DNA from: Episyrphus balteatus
Lineage: Eukaryota > Arthropoda > Insecta > Diptera > Syrphidae
Length of the DNA: 64,000 nucleotides
Direction of reading: 5' to 3'
Assembly (NCBI RefSeq): GCF_945859705.1
Contig: NC_079136.1
Span: 125,151,027 to 125,215,026, forward strand
Positions 25,228-40,230 of this stretch are shown in pieces. The notes beneath the pieces were generated by a model. That model was not told where the DNA came from. It saw only the letters and a program-made list of their open reading frames with translations, and made no database searches. Within the stretch, counting starts at the first letter, position 1. Each line of letters begins with the position of its first letter. The position numbers and the translations under genes are program-made.

Positions 25228-28200
25228 CATGTTTAAATCGTCATAACTCCTTAACCAAGCGTCTAAACACTATCAAACTTGCAAAATTCAAAATTCTCTA
25301 AAAACAAAACTACAAGTCCAAAACTTATAGAAAATACATTTTTGTGCTCTGCGAGTCGATATCCTTCGCATACAATTCAATTGGAGTTGAAAAATTCACG
25401 TTTGGAGAAAATCACTTTTAAAAATGTTTAAATCGTCATAACTCCTTAACCAAGCGTCTAAACACTATCAAACTTGCAAAATTCAAAATTCTCTAAAAAC
25501 AAAACTACAAGTCCAAAACTTATAGAAAATACATTTTTGTGCTCTGCGAGTCGATATCCTTCGCATACAATTCAATTGGAGTTGAAAAATTCACGTTTGG
25601 AGAAAATCACTTTTAAAAATGTTTAAATCGTCATAACTATTTAACCAAGCGTCTAAACACTATCAAACTTGCAAAATTCAAAATTCTCTAAAAACAAAAC
25701 TACAAGTCCAAAACTTATAGAAAATACATTTTTGTGCTCTGCGAGTCGATATCCTTCGCATACAATTCAATTGGAGTTGAAAAATTCACGTTTGGAGAAA
25801 ATCACTTTTAAAAATGTTTAAATCGTCATAACTCCTTAACCAAGCGTCTAAACACTATCAAACTTGCAAAATTCAAAATTCTCTAAAAACAAAACTACAA
25901 GTCCAAAACTTATAGAAAATACATTTTTGTGCTCTGCGAGTCGATATCCTTCGCATACAATTCAATTGGAGTTGAAAAATTCACGTTTGGAGAAAATCAC
26001 TTTTAAAAATGTTTAAATCGTCATAACTCCTTAACCAAGCGTCTAAACACTATCAAACTTGCAAAATTCAAAATTCTCTAAAAACAAAACTACAAGTCCA
26101 AAACTTATAGAAAATACATTTTTGTGCTCTGCGAGTCGATATCCTTCGCATACAATTCAATTGGAGTTGAAAAATTCACGTTTGGAGAAAATCACTTTTA
26201 AAAATGTTTAAATCGTCATAACTCCTTAACCAAGCGTCTAAACACTATCAAACTTGCAAAATTCAAAATTCTCTAAAAACAAAACTACAAGTCCAAAACT
26301 TATAGAAAATACATTTTTGTGCTCTGCGAGTCGATATCCTTCGCATACAATTCAATTGGAGTTGAAATATTCACGTTTGGAGAAAATCACTTTTAAAAAT
26401 GTTTAAATCGTCATAACTCCTTAACCAAGCGTCTAAACACTATCAAACTTGCAAAATTCAAAATTCTCTAAAAACAAAACTACAAGTCCAAAACTTATAG
26501 AAAATACATTTTTGTGCTCTGCGAGTCGATATCCTTCGCATACAATTCAATTGGAGTTGAAAAATTCACGTTTGGAGAAAATCACTTTTAAAAATGTTTA
26601 AATCGTCATAACTCCTTAACCAAGCGTCTAAACACTATCAAACTTGCAAAATTCAAAATTCTCTAAAAACAAAACTACAAGTCCAAAACTTATAGAAAAT
26701 ACATTTTTGTGCTCTGCGAGTCGATATCCTTCGCATACAATTCAATTGGAGTTGAAAAATTCACGTTTGGAGAAAATCACTTTTAAAAATGTTTAAATCG
26801 TCATAACTCCTTAACCAAGCGTCTAAACACTATCAAACTTGCAAAATTCAAAATTCTCTAAAAACAAAACTACAAGTCCAAAACTTATAGAAAATACATT
26901 TTTGTGCTCTGCGAGTCGATATCCTTCGCATACAATTCAATTGGAGTTGAAAAATTCACGTTTGGAGAAAATCACTTTTAAAAATGTTTAAATCGTCATA
27001 ACTCCTTAACCAAGCGTCTAAACACTATCAAACTTGCAAAATTCAAAATTCTCTAAAAACAAAACTACAAGTCCAAAACTTATAGAAAATACATTTTTGT
27101 GCTCTGCGAGTCGATATCCTTCGCATACAATTCAATTGGAGTTGAAAAATTCACGTTTGGAGAAAATCACTTTTAAAAATGTTTAAATCGTCATAACTCC
27201 TTAACCAAGCGTCTAAACACTATCAAACTTGCAAAATTCAAAATTCTCTAAAAACAAAACTACAAGTCCAAAACTTATAGAAAATACATTTTTGTGCTCT
27301 GCGAGTCGATATCCTTCGCATACAATTCAATTGGAGTTGAAAAATTCACGTTTGGAGAAAATCACTTTTAAAAATGTTTAAATCGTCATAACTCCTTAAC
27401 CAAGCGTCTAAACACTATCAAACTTGCAAAATTCAAAATTCTCTAAAAACAAAACTACAAGTCCAAAACTTATAGAAAATACATTTTTGTGCTCTGCGAG
27501 TCGATATCCTTCGCATACAATTCAATTGGAGTTGAAATATTCACGTTTGGAGAAAATCACTTTTAAAACTGTTTAAATCGTCATAACTCCTTAACCAAGC
27601 GTCTAAACACTATCAAACTTGCAAAATTCAAAATTCTCTAAAAACAAAACTACAAGTCCAAAACTTATAGAAAATACATTTTTGTGCTCTGCGAGTCGAT
27701 ATCCTTCGCATACAATTCAATTGTAGTTGAAAAATTCACGTTTGGAGAAAATCACTTTTAAAAATGTTTAAATCGTCATAACTCCTTAACCAAGCGTCTA
27801 AACACTATCAAACTTGCAAAATTCAAAATTCTCTAAAAACAAAACTACAAGTCCAAAACTTATAGAAAATACATTTTTGTGCTCTGCGAGTCGATATCCT
27901 TCGCATACAATTCAATTGGAGTTGAAAAATTCACGTTTGGAGAAAATCACTTTTAAAAATGTTTAAATCGTCATAACTCCTTAACCAAGCGTCTAAACAC
28001 TATCAAACTTGCAAAATTCAAAATTCTCTAAAAACAAAACTACAAGTCCAAAACTTATAGAAAATACATTTTTGTGCTCTGCGAGTCGATATCCTTCGCA
28101 TACAATTCAATTGGAGTTGAAAAATTCACGTTTGGAGAAAATCACTTTTAAAAATGTTTAAATCGTCATAACTCCTTAACCAAGCGTCTAAACACTATCA

Positions 28201-30882
28201 AACTTGCAAAATTCAAAATTCTCTAAAAACAAAACTACAAGTCCAAAACTTATAGAAAATACATTTTTGTGCTCTGCGAGTCGATATCCTTCGCATACAA
28301 TTCAATTGGAGTTGAAAAATTCACGTTTGGAGAAAATCACTTTTAAAAATGTTTAAATCGTCATAACTCCTTAACCAAGCGTCTAAACACTATCAAACTT
28401 GCAAAATTCAAAATTCTCTAAAAACAAAACTACAAGTCCAAAACTTATAGAAAATACATTTTTGTGCTCTGCGAGTCGATATCCTTCGCATACAATTCAA
28501 TTGGAGTTGAAAAATTCACGTTTGGAGAAAATCACTTTTAAAAATGTTTAAATCGTCATAACTCCTTAACCAAGCGTCTAAACACTATCAAACTTGCAAA
28601 ATTCAAAATTCTCTAAAAACAAAACTACAAGTCCAAAACTTATAGAAAATACATTTTTGTGCTCTGCGAGTCGATATCCTTCGCATACAATTCAATTGGA
28701 GTTGAAAAATTCACGTTTGGAGAAAATCACTTTTAAAAATGTTAAAATCGTCATAACTCCTTAACCAAGCGTCTAAGCACTATCAAACTTGCAAAATTCA
28801 AAATTCTCTAAAAACAAAACTACAAGTCCAAAACTTATAGAAAATACATTTTTGTGCTCTGCGAGTCGATATGCTTCGCATACAATTCAATTGGAGTTGA
28901 AAAATTCACGTTTGGAGAAAATCACTTTTAAAAATGTTTAAATCGTCATAACTCATTAACCAAGCGTCTAAACACTATCAAACTTGCAAAATTCAAAATT
29001 CTCTAAAAACAAAACTACAAGTCCAAAACTTATAGAAAATACATTTTTGTGCTCTGCGAGTCGATATCCTTCGCATACAATTCAATTGGAGTTGAAAAAC
29101 TCACGTTTGGAGAAAATCAATTTTAAACATGTTTAAATCGTCATAACTCCTTAACCAAGCGTCTAAACACTATCAAACTTGCAAAATTCAAAATTCTCTA
29201 AAAACAAAACTACAAGTCCAAAACTTATAGAAAATACATTTTTGTGCTCTGCGAGTCGATATGCTTCGCATACAATTCAATTGGAGTTGAAAAATTCACG
29301 TTTGGAGAAAATCACTTTTAAAAATGTTTAAATCGTCATAACTCATTAACCAAGCGTCTAAACACTATCAAACTTGCAAAATTCAAAATTCTCTAAAAAC
29401 AAAACTACAAGTCCAAAACTTATAGAAAATACATTTTTGTGCTCTGCGAGTCGATATCCTTCGCATACAATTCAATTGGAGTTGAAAAATTCACGTTTGG
29501 AGAAAATCACTTTTAAAAATGTTTAAATCGTCATAACTCCTTAACCAAGCGTCTAAACACTATCAAACTTGCAAAATTCAAAATTCTCTAAAAACAAAAC
29601 TACAAGTCCAAAACTTATAGAAAATACATTTTTGTGCTCTGCGAGTCGATATCCTTCGCATACAATTCAATTGGAGTTGAAAAATTCACGTTTGGAGAAA
29701 ATCACTTTTAAAAATGTTTAAATCGTCATAACTCCTTAACCAAGCGTCTAAACACTATCAAACTTGCAAAATTCAAAATTCTCTAAAAACAAAACTACAA
29801 GTCCAAAACTTATAGAAAATACATTTTTGTGCTCTGCGAGTCGATATCCTTCGCATACAATTCAATTGGAGTTGAAATATTCACGTTTGGAGAAAATCAC
29901 TTTTAAAAATGTTTAAATCGTCATAACTCCTTAACCAAGCGTCTAAACACTATCAAACTTGCAAAATTCAAAATTCTCTAAAAACAAAACTACAAGTCCA
30001 AAACTTATAGAAAATACATTTTTGTGCTCTGCGAGTCGATATCCTTCGCATACAATTCAATTGGAGTTGAAAAATTCACGTTTGGAGAAAATCACTTTTA
30101 AAAATGTTTAAATCGTCATAACTCCTTAACCAAGCGTCTAAACACTATCAAACTTGCAAAATTCAAAATTCTCTAAAAACAAAACTACAAGTCCAAAACT
30201 TATAGAAAATACATTTTTGTGCTCTGCGAGTCGATATCCTTCGCATACAATTCAATTGGAGTTGAAAAATTCACGTTTGGAGAAAATCACTTTTAAAAAT
30301 GTTTAAATCGTCATAACTCCTTAACCAAGCGTCTAAACACTATCAAACTTGCAAAATTCAAAATTCTCTAAAAACAAAACTACAAGTCCAAAACTTATAG
30401 AAAATACATTTTTGTGCTCTGCGAGTCGATATCCTTCGCATACAATTCAATTGGAGTTGAAAAATTCACGTTTGGAGAAAATCACTTTTAAAAATGTTTA
30501 AATCGTCATAACTCCTTAACCAAGCGTCTAAACACTATCAAACTTGCAAAATTCAAAATTCTCTAAAAACAAAACTACAAGTCCAAACCTTATAGAAAAT
30601 ACATTTTTGTGCTCTGCGAGTCGATATCCTTCGCATACAATTCAATTGGAGTTGAAAAATTCACGTTTGGAGAAAATCACTTTTAAAAATGTTTAAATCG
30701 TCATAACTCCTTAACCAAGCGTCTAAACACTATCAAACTTGCAAAATTCAAAATTCTCTAAAAACAAAACTACAAGTCCAAAACTTATAGAAAATACATT
30801 TTTGTGCTCTGCGAGTCGATATCCTTCGCATACAATTCAATTGGAGTTGAAAAATTCACGTTTGGAGAAAATCACTTTTAAA

Positions 30883-32408
30883 AATGTTAAAATCGTCATA
30901 ACTCCTTAACCAAGCGTCTAAGCACTATCAAACTTGCAAAATTCAAAATTCTCTAAAAAGTCAAGTCCAAAACTTATAGAAAATACATTTTTGTGCTCTG
31001 CGAGTCGATATGCTTCGCATACAATTCAATTGGAGTTGAAAAATTCACGTTTGGAGAAAATCACTTTTAAAAATGTTTAAATCGTCATAACTCCTTAACC
31101 AAGCGTCTAAACACTATCAAACTTGCAAAATTCAAAATTCTCTAAAAACAAAACTACAAGTCCAAAACTTATAGAAAATACATTTTTGTGCTCTGCGAGT
31201 CGATATCCTTCGCATACAATTCAATTGGAGTTGAAAAATTCACGTTTGGAGAAAATCACTTTTAAAAATGTTAAAATCGTCATAACTCCTTAACCAAGCG
31301 TCTAAGCACTATCAAACTTGCAAAATTCAAAATTCTCTAAAAACAAAACTACAAGTCCAAAACTTATAGAAAATACATTTTTGTGCTCTGCGAGTCGATA
31401 TCCTTCGCATACAATTCAATTGGAGTTGAAAAATTCACGTTTGGAGAAAATCACTTTTAAAAATGTTTAAATCGTCATAACTCCTTAACCAAGCGTCTAA
31501 ACACTATCAAACTTGCAAAATTCAAAATTCTCTAAAAACAAAACTACAAGTCCAAAACTTATAGAAAATACATTTTTGTGCTCTGCGAGTCGATATCCTT
31601 CGCATACAATTCAATTGGAGTTGAAAAATTCACGTTTGGAGAAAATCACTTTTAAAAATGTTTAAATCGTCATAACTCCTTAACCAAGCGTCTAAACACT
31701 ATCAAACTTGCAAAATTCAAAATTCTCTAAAAACAAAACTACAAGTCCAAAACTTATAGAAAATACATTTTTGTGCTCTGCGAGTCGATATCCTTCGCAT
31801 ACAATTCAATTGGAGTTGAAAAATTCACGTTTGGAGAAAATCACTTTTAAAAATGTTAAAATCGTCATAACTCCTTAACCAAGCGTCTAAGCACTATCAA
31901 ACTTGCAAAATTCAAAATTCTCTAAAAACAAAACTACAAGTCCAAAACTTATAGAAAATACATTTTTGTGCTCTGCGAGTCGATATGCTTCGCATACAAT
32001 TCAATTGGAGTTGAAAAATTCACGTTTGGAGAAAATCACTTTTAAAAATGTTTAAATCGTCATAACTCATTAACCAAGCGTCTAAACACTATCAAACTTG
32101 CAAAATTCAAAATTCTCTAAAAACAAAACTACAAGTCCAAAACTTATAGAAAATACATTTTTGTGCTCTGCGAGTCGATATCCTTCGCATACAATTCAAT
32201 TGGAGTTGAAAAACTCACGTTTGGAGAAAATCAATTTTAAACATGTTTAAATCGTCATAACTCCTTAACCAAGCGTCTAAACACTATCAAACTTGCAAAA
32301 TTCAAAATTCTCTAAAAACAAAACTACAAGTCCAAAACTTATAGAAAATACATTTTTGTGCTCTGCGAGTCGATATCCTTCGCATACAATTCAATTGGAG
32401 TTGAAAAA
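30883..32408. repeat. Segmental duplication, 2529-bp offset, left copy
   Basis: Begins with a 189-bp monomer in which CAAAACTA is replaced by GT (AAAAAGTCAAGTCC at about 30955). An ordered series of GTTAAAATCG/TAAGCAC, ATGCTTCG, ACTCATTA and AAACTCACG/AAACATG copies follows. The whole series recurs 2529 bp downstream (13 x 195 minus 6). Homology may extend further left into plain type A monomers, which cannot be told apart. Confidence 0.85.
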
Positions 32409-33411
32409 CTCACGTTTGGAGAAAATCAATTTTAAACATGTTTAAATCGTCATAACTCCTTAACCAAGCGTCTAAACACTATCAAACTTGCAAAATTCAA
32501 AATTCTCTAAAAACAAAACTACAAGTCCAAAACTTATAGAAAATACATTTTTGTGCTCTGCGAGTCGATATGCTTCGCATACAATTCAATTGGAGTTGAA
32601 AAATTCACGTTTGGAGAAAATCACTTTTAAAAATGTTTAAATCGTCATAACTCATTAACCAAGCGTCTAAACACTATCAAACTTGCAAAATTCAAAATTC
32701 TCTAAAAACAAAACTACAAGTCCAAAACTTATAGAAAATACATTTTTGTGCTCTGTGAGTCGATATCCTTCGCATACAATTCAATTGGAGTTGAAAAATT
32801 CACGTTTGGAGAAAATCACTTTTAAAAATGTTTAAATCGTCATAACTCCTTAACCAAGCGTCTAAACACTATCAAACTTGCAAAATTCAAAATTCTCTAA
32901 AAACAAAACTACAAGTCCAAAACTTATAGAAAATACATTTTTGTGCTCTGCGAGTCGATATCCTTCGCATACAATTCAATTGGAGTTGAAAAATTCACGT
33001 TTGGAGAAAATCACTTTTAAAAATGTTTAAATCGTCATAACTCCTTAACCAAGCGTCTAAACACTATCAAACTTGCAAAATTCAAAATTCTCTAAAAACA
33101 AAACTACAAGTCCAAAACTTATAGAAAATACATTTTTGTGCTCTGCGAGTCGATATCCTTCGCATACAATTCAATTGGAGTTGAAAAATTCACGTTTGGA
33201 GAAAATCACTTTTAAAAATGTTTAAATCGTCATAACTCCTTAACCAAGCGTCTAAACACTATCAAACTTGCAAAATTCAAAATTCTCTAAAAACAAAACT
33301 ACAAGTCCAAAACTTATAGAAAATACATTTTTGTGCTCTGCGAGTCGATATCCTTCGCATACAATTCAATTGGAGTTGAAAAATTCACGTTTGGAGAAAA
33401 TCACTTTTAAA

Positions 33412-34937
33412 AATGTTAAAATCGTCATAACTCCTTAACCAAGCGTCTAAGCACTATCAAACTTGCAAAATTCAAAATTCTCTAAAAAGTCAAGTCCAAA
33501 ACTTATAGAAAATACATTTTTGTGCTCTGCGAGTCGATATGCTTCGCATACAATTCAATTGGAGTTGAAAAATTCACGTTTGGAGAAAATCACTTTTAAA
33601 AATGTTTAAATCGTCATAACTCCTTAACCAAGCGTCTAAACACTATCAAACTTGCAAAATTCAAAATTCTCTAAAAACAAAACTACAAGTCCAAAACTTA
33701 TAGAAAATACATTTTTGTGCTCTGCGAGTCGATATCCTTCGCATACAATTCAATTGGAGTTGAAAAATTCACGTTTGGAGAAAATCACTTTTAAAAATGT
33801 TAAAATCGTCATAACTCCTTAACCAAGCGTCTAAGCACTATCAAACTTGCAAAATTCAAAATTCTCTAAAAACAAAACTACAAGTCCAAAACTTATAGAA
33901 AATACATTTTTGTGCTCTGCGAGTCGATATCCTTCGCATACAATTCAATTGGAGTTGAAAAATTCACGTTTGGAGAAAATCACTTTTAAAAATGTTTAAA
34001 TCGTCATAACTCCTTAACCAAGCGTCTAAACACTATCAAACTTGCAAAATTCAAAATTCTCTAAAAACAAAACTACAAGTCCAAAACTTATAGAAAATAC
34101 ATTTTTGTGCTCTGCGAGTCGATATCCTTCGCATACAATTCAATTGGAGTTGAAAAATTCACGTTTGGAGAAAATCACTTTTAAAAATGTTTAAATCGTC
34201 ATAACTCCTTAACCAAGCGTCTAAACACTATCAAACTTGCAAAATTCAAAATTCTCTAAAAACAAAACTACAAGTCCAAAACTTATAGAAAATACATTTT
34301 TGTGCTCTGCGAGTCGATATCCTTCGCATACAATTCAATTGGAGTTGAAAAATTCACGTTTGGAGAAAATCACTTTTAAAAATGTTAAAATCGTCATAAC
34401 TCCTTAACCAAGCGTCTAAGCACTATCAAACTTGCAAAATTCAAAATTCTCTAAAAACAAAACTACAAGTCCAAAACTTATAGAAAATACATTTTTGTGC
34501 TCTGCGAGTCGATATGCTTCGCATACAATTCAATTGGAGTTGAAAAATTCACGTTTGGAGAAAATCACTTTTAAAAATGTTTAAATCGTCATAACTCATT
34601 AACCAAGCGTCTAAACACTATCAAACTTGCAAAATTCAAAATTCTCTAAAAACAAAACTACAAGTCCAAAACTTATAGAAAATACATTTTTGTGCTCTGC
34701 GAGTCGATATCCTTCGCATACAATTCAATTGGAGTTGAAAAACTCACGTTTGGAGAAAATCAATTTTAAACATGTTTAAATCGTCATAACTCCTTAACCA
34801 AGCGTCTAAACACTATCAAACTTGCAAAATTCAAAATTCTCTAAAAACAAAACTACAAGTCCAAAACTTATAGAAAATACATTTTTGTGCTCTGCGAGTC
34901 GATATCCTTCGCATACAATTCAATTGGAGTTGAAAAA
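33412..34937. repeat. Segmental duplication, 2529-bp offset, right copy
   Basis: Matches the block at 30883 monomer by monomer, including the CAAAACTA-to-GT replacement (about 33486). It diverges at the eighth monomer, where this copy has plain AAATTCACG and the left copy has AAACTCACG. Confidence 0.85.
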
Positions 34938-34965
34938 TTCACGTTTGGAGAAAATCACTTTTAAA

Positions 34966-35160
34966 AATGTTTAAATCGTCATAACTCCTTAACCAAGCGT
35001 CTAAACACTATCAAACTTGCAAAATTCAAAATTCTGTAAAAACAAAACTACAAGTCCAAAACTTATAGAAAATACATTTTTGTGCTCCGCGAGTCGATAT
35101 CCTTCGCATACAATTCAATTGGAGTTGAAAAATTCACGTTTGGAGAAAATCAATTTTAAA
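34966..35160. repeat. Double-variant monomer, left member of a 5265-bp pair
   Basis: Carries two rare changes, ATTCTGTAAA (35036) and GCTCCGCGAG (35087), and leads into an AAACATG copy. The same pair of changes occurs exactly 27 x 195 bp downstream. Confidence 0.85.
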
Positions 35161-37305
35161 CATGTTTAAATCGTCATAACTCCTTAACCAAGCGTCTAAA
35201 CACTATCAAACTTGCAAAATTCAAAATTCTCTAAAAACAAAACTACAAGTCCAAAACTTATAGAAAATACATTTTTGTGCTCTGCGAGTCGATATCCTTC
35301 GCATACAATTCAATTGGAGTTGAAAAATTCACGTTTGGAGAAAATCACTTTTAAAAATGTTTAAATCGTCATAACTCCTTAACCAAGCGTCTAAACACTA
35401 TCAAACTTGCAAAATTCAAAATTCTCTAAAAACAAAACTACAAGTCCAAAACTTATAGAAAATACATTTTTGTGCTCTGCGAGTCGATATCCTTCGCATA
35501 CAATTCAATTGGAGTTGAAAAATTCACGTTTGGAGAAAATCACTTTTAAAAATGTTTAAATCGTCATAACTATTTAACCAAGCGTCTAAACACTATGAAA
35601 CTTGCAAAATTCAAAATTCTCTAAAAACAAAACTACAAGTCCAAAACTTATAGAAAATACATTTTTGTGCTCTGCGAGTCGATATCCTTCGCATACAATT
35701 CAATTGGAGTTGAAAAATTCACGTTTGGAGAAAATCACTTTTAAAAATGTTTAAATCGTCATAACTCCTTAACCAAGCGTCTAAACACTATCAAACTTGC
35801 AAAATTCAAAATTCTCTAAAAACAAAACTACAAGTCCAAAACTTATAGAAAATACATTTTTGTGCTCTGCGAGTCGATATCCTTCGCATACAATTCAATT
35901 GGAGTTGAAAAATTCACGTTTGGAGAAAATCACTTTTAAAAATGTTTAAATCGTCATAACTCCTTAACCAAGCGTCTAAACACTATCAAACTTGCAAAAT
36001 TCAAAATTCTCTAAAAACAAAACTACAAGTCCAAAACTTATAGAAAATACATTTTTGTGCTCTGCGAGTCGATATCCTTCGCATACAATTCAATTGGAGT
36101 TGAAAAATTCACGTTTGGAGAAAATCACTTTTAAAAATGTTTAAATCGTCATAACTCCTTAACCAAGCGTCTAAACACTATCAAACTTGCAAAATTCAAA
36201 ATTCTCTAAAAACAAAACTACAAGTCCAAAACTTATAGAAAATACATTTTTGTGCTCTGCGAGTCGATATCCTTCGCATACAATTCAATTGGAGTTGAAA
36301 AATTCACGTTTGGAGAAAATCACTTTTAAAAATGTTTAAATCGTCATAACTCCTTAACCAAGCGTCTAAACACTATCAAACTTGCAAAATTCAAAATTCT
36401 CTAAAAACAAAACTACAAGTCCAAAACTTATAGAAAATACATTTTTGTGCTCTGCGAGTCGATATCCTTCGCATACAATTCAATTGGAGTTGAAATATTC
36501 ACGTTTGGAGAAAATCACTTTTAAAAATGTTTAAATCGTCATAACTCCTTAACCAAGCGTCTAAACACTATCAAACTTGCAAAATTCAAAATTCTCTAAA
36601 AACAAAACTACAAGTCCAAAACTTATAGAAAATACATTTTTGTGCTCTGCGAGTCGATATCCTTCGCATACAATTCAATTGGAGTTGAAAAATTCACGTT
36701 TGGAGAAAATCACTTTTAAAAATGTATAAATCGTCATAACTCCTTAACCAAGCGTCTAAACACTATCAAACTTGCAAAATTCAAAATTCTCTAAAAACAA
36801 AACTACAAGTCCAAAACTTATAGAAAATACATTTTTGTGCTCTGCGAGTCGATATCCTTCGCATACAATTCAATTGGAGTTGAAAAATTCACGTTTGGAG
36901 AAAATCACTTTTAAAAATGTTTAAATCGTCATAACTCCTTAACCAAGCGTCTAAACACTATCAAACTTGCAAAATTCAAAATTCTCTAAAAACAAAACTA
37001 CAAGTCCAAAACTTATAGAAAATACATTTTTGTGCTCTGCGAGTCGATATCCTTCGCATACAATTCAATTGGAGTTGAAAAATTCACGTTTGGAGAAAAT
37101 CACTTTTAAAAATGTTTAAATCGTCATAACTCCTTAACCAAGCGTCTAAACACTATCAAACTTGCAAAATTCAAAATTCTCTAAAAACAAAACTACAAGT
37201 CCAAAACTTATAGAAAATACATTTTTGTGCTCTGCGAGTCGATATCCTTCGCATACAATTCAATTGGAGTTGAAAAATTCACGTTTGGAGAAAATCACTT
37301 TTAAA

Positions 37306-38280
37306 AATGTTTAAATCGTCATAACTCCTTAACCAAGCGTCTAAACACTATCAAACTTGCAAAATTCAAAATTCTCTAAAAACAAAACTACAAGTCCAAA
37401 ACTTATAGAAAATACATTTTTGTGCTCTGCGAGTCGATATCCTTCGCATACAATTCAATTGGAGTTGAAAAATTCATGTTTGGAGAAAATCACTTTTAAA
37501 AATGTTTAAATCGTCATAACTCCTTAACCAAGCGTCTAAACACTATCAAACTTGCAAAATTCAAAATTCTCTAAAAACAAAACTACAAGTCCAAAACTTA
37601 TAGAAAATACATTTTTGTGCTCTGCGAGTCGATATCCTTCGCATACAATTCAATTGGAGTTGAAAAATTCACGTTTGGAGAAAATCACTTTTAAAAATGT
37701 TTAAATCGTCATAACTCCTTAACCAAGCGTCTAAACACTATCAAACTTGCCAAATTCAAAATTCTCTAAAAACAAAACTACAAGTCCAAAACTTATAGAA
37801 AATACATTTTTGTGCTCTGCGAGTCGATATCCTTCGCATACAATTCAATTGGAGTTGAAATATTCACGTTTGGAGAAAATCACTTTTAAAAATGTTTAAA
37901 TCGTCATAACTCCTTAACCAAGCGTCTAAACACTATCAAACTTGCAAAATTCAAAATTCTCTAAAAACAAAACTACAAGTCCAAAACTTATAGAAAATAC
38001 ATTTTTGTGCTCTGCGAGTCGATATCCTTCGCATACAATTCAATTGGAGTTGAAATATTCACGTTTGGAGAAAATCACTTTTAAAAATGTTTAAATCGTC
38101 ATAACTCCTTAACCAAGCGTCTAAACACTATCAAACTTGCAAAATTCAAAATTCTCTAAAAACAAAACTACAAGTCCAAAACTTATAGAAAATACATTTT
38201 TGTGCTCTGCGAGTCGATATCCTTCGCATACAATTCAATTGGAGTTGAAAAACTCACGTTTGGAGAAAATCAATTTTAAA
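37306..38280. repeat. Five-monomer block, left member of a 1755-bp pair
   Basis: Ordered variants ATTCATG (37477), TTGCCAAATTC (37751), two successive GAAATATTCAC copies and AAACTCACG recur exactly 9 x 195 bp downstream. Confidence 0.85.
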
Positions 38281-39060
38281 CATGTTTAAATCGTCATAAC
38301 TCCTTAACCAAGCGTCTAAACACTATCAAACTTGCAAAATTCAAAATTCTCTAAAAACAAAACTACAAGTCCAAAACTTATAGAAAATACATTTTTGTGC
38401 TCTGCGAGTCGATATCCTTCGCATACAATTCAATTGGAGTTGAAAAATTCACGTTTGGAGAAAATCACTTTTAAAAATGTTTAAATCGTCATAACTCCTT
38501 AACCAAGCGTCTAAACACTATCAAACTTGCAAAATTCAAAATTCTCTAAAAACAAAACTACAAGTCCAAAACTTATAGAAAATACATTTTTGTGCTCTGC
38601 GAGTCGATATCCTTCGCATACAATTCAATTGGAGTTGAAAAATTCACGTTTGGAGAAAATCACTTTTAAAAATGTTTAAATCGTCATAACTCCTTAACCA
38701 AGCGTCTAAACACTATCAAACTTGCAAAATTCAAAATTCTCTAAAAACAAAACTACAAGTCCAAAACTTATAGAAAATACATTTTTGTGCTCTGCGAGTC
38801 GATATCCTTCGCATACAATTCAATTGGAGTTGAAAAATTTTCGTTTGGAGAAAATCACTTTTAAAAATGTTAAAATCGTCATAACTCCTTAACCAAGCGT
38901 CTAAGCACTATCAAACTTGCAAAATTCAAAATTCTCTAAAAACAAAACTACAAGTCCAAAACTTATAGAAAATACATTTTTGTGCTCTGCGAGTCGATAT
39001 GCTTCGCATACAATTCAATTGGAGTTGAAAAATTCACGTTTGGAGAAAATCACTTTTAAA

Positions 39061-40035
39061 AATGTTTAAATCGTCATAACTCCTTAACCAAGCGTCTAAA
39101 CACTATCAAACTTGCAAAATTCAAAATTCTCTAAAAACAAAACTACAAGTCCAAAACTTATAGAAAATACATTTTTGTGCTCTGCGAGTCGATATCCTTC
39201 GCATACAATTCAATTGGAGTTGAAAAATTCATGTTTGGAGAAAATCACTTTTAAAAATGTTTAAATCGTCATAACTCCTTAACCAAGCGTCTAAACACTA
39301 TCAAACTTGCAAAATTCAAAATTCTCTAAAAACAAAACTACAAGTCCAAAACTTATAGAAAATACATTTTTGTGCTCTGCGAGTCGATATCCTTCGCATA
39401 CAATTCAATTGGAGTTGAAAAATTCACGTTTGGAGAAAATCACTTTTAAAAATGTTTAAATCGTCATAACTCCTTAACCAAGCGTCTAAACACTATCAAA
39501 CTTGCCAAATTCAAAATTCTCTAAAAACAAAACTACAAGTCCAAAACTTATAGAAAATACATTTTTGTGCTCTGCGAGTCGATATCCTTCGCATACAATT
39601 CAATTGGAGTTGAAATATTCACGTTTGGAGAAAATCACTTTTAAAAATGTTTAAATCGTCATAACTCCTTAACCAAGCGTCTAAACACTATCAAACTTGC
39701 AAAATTCAAAATTCTCTAAAAACAAAACTACAAGTCCAAAACTTATAGAAAATACATTTTTGTGCTCTGCGAGTCGATATCCTTCGCATACAATTCAATT
39801 GGAGTTGAAATATTCACGTTTGGAGAAAATCACTTTTAAAAATGTTTAAATCGTCATAACTCCTTAACCAAGCGTCTAAACACTATCAAACTTGCAAAAT
39901 TCAAAATTCTCTAAAAACAAAACTACAAGTCCAAAACTTATAGAAAATACATTTTTGTGCTCTGCGAGTCGATATCCTTCGCATACAATTCAATTGGAGT
40001 TGAAAAACTCACGTTTGGAGAAAATCAATTTTAAA
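39061..40035. repeat. Five-monomer block, right member of a 1755-bp pair
   Basis: Same ordered variants (39232, 39506, about 39616, about 39811 and about 40007) as the block at 37306. The left neighbour differs, with GTTAAAATCG and ATGCTTCG, so the left breakpoint is near 39061. Confidence 0.85.
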
Positions 40036-40230
40036 CATGTTTAAATCGTCATAACTCCTTAACCAAGCGTCTAAACACTATCAAACTTGCAAAATTCAAA
40101 ATTCTCTAAAAACAAAACTACAAGTCCAAAACTTATAGAAAATACATTTTTGTGCTCTGCGAGTCGATATCCTTCGCATACAATTCAATTGGAGTTGAAA
40201 AATTCACGTTTGGAGAAAATCACTTTTAAA

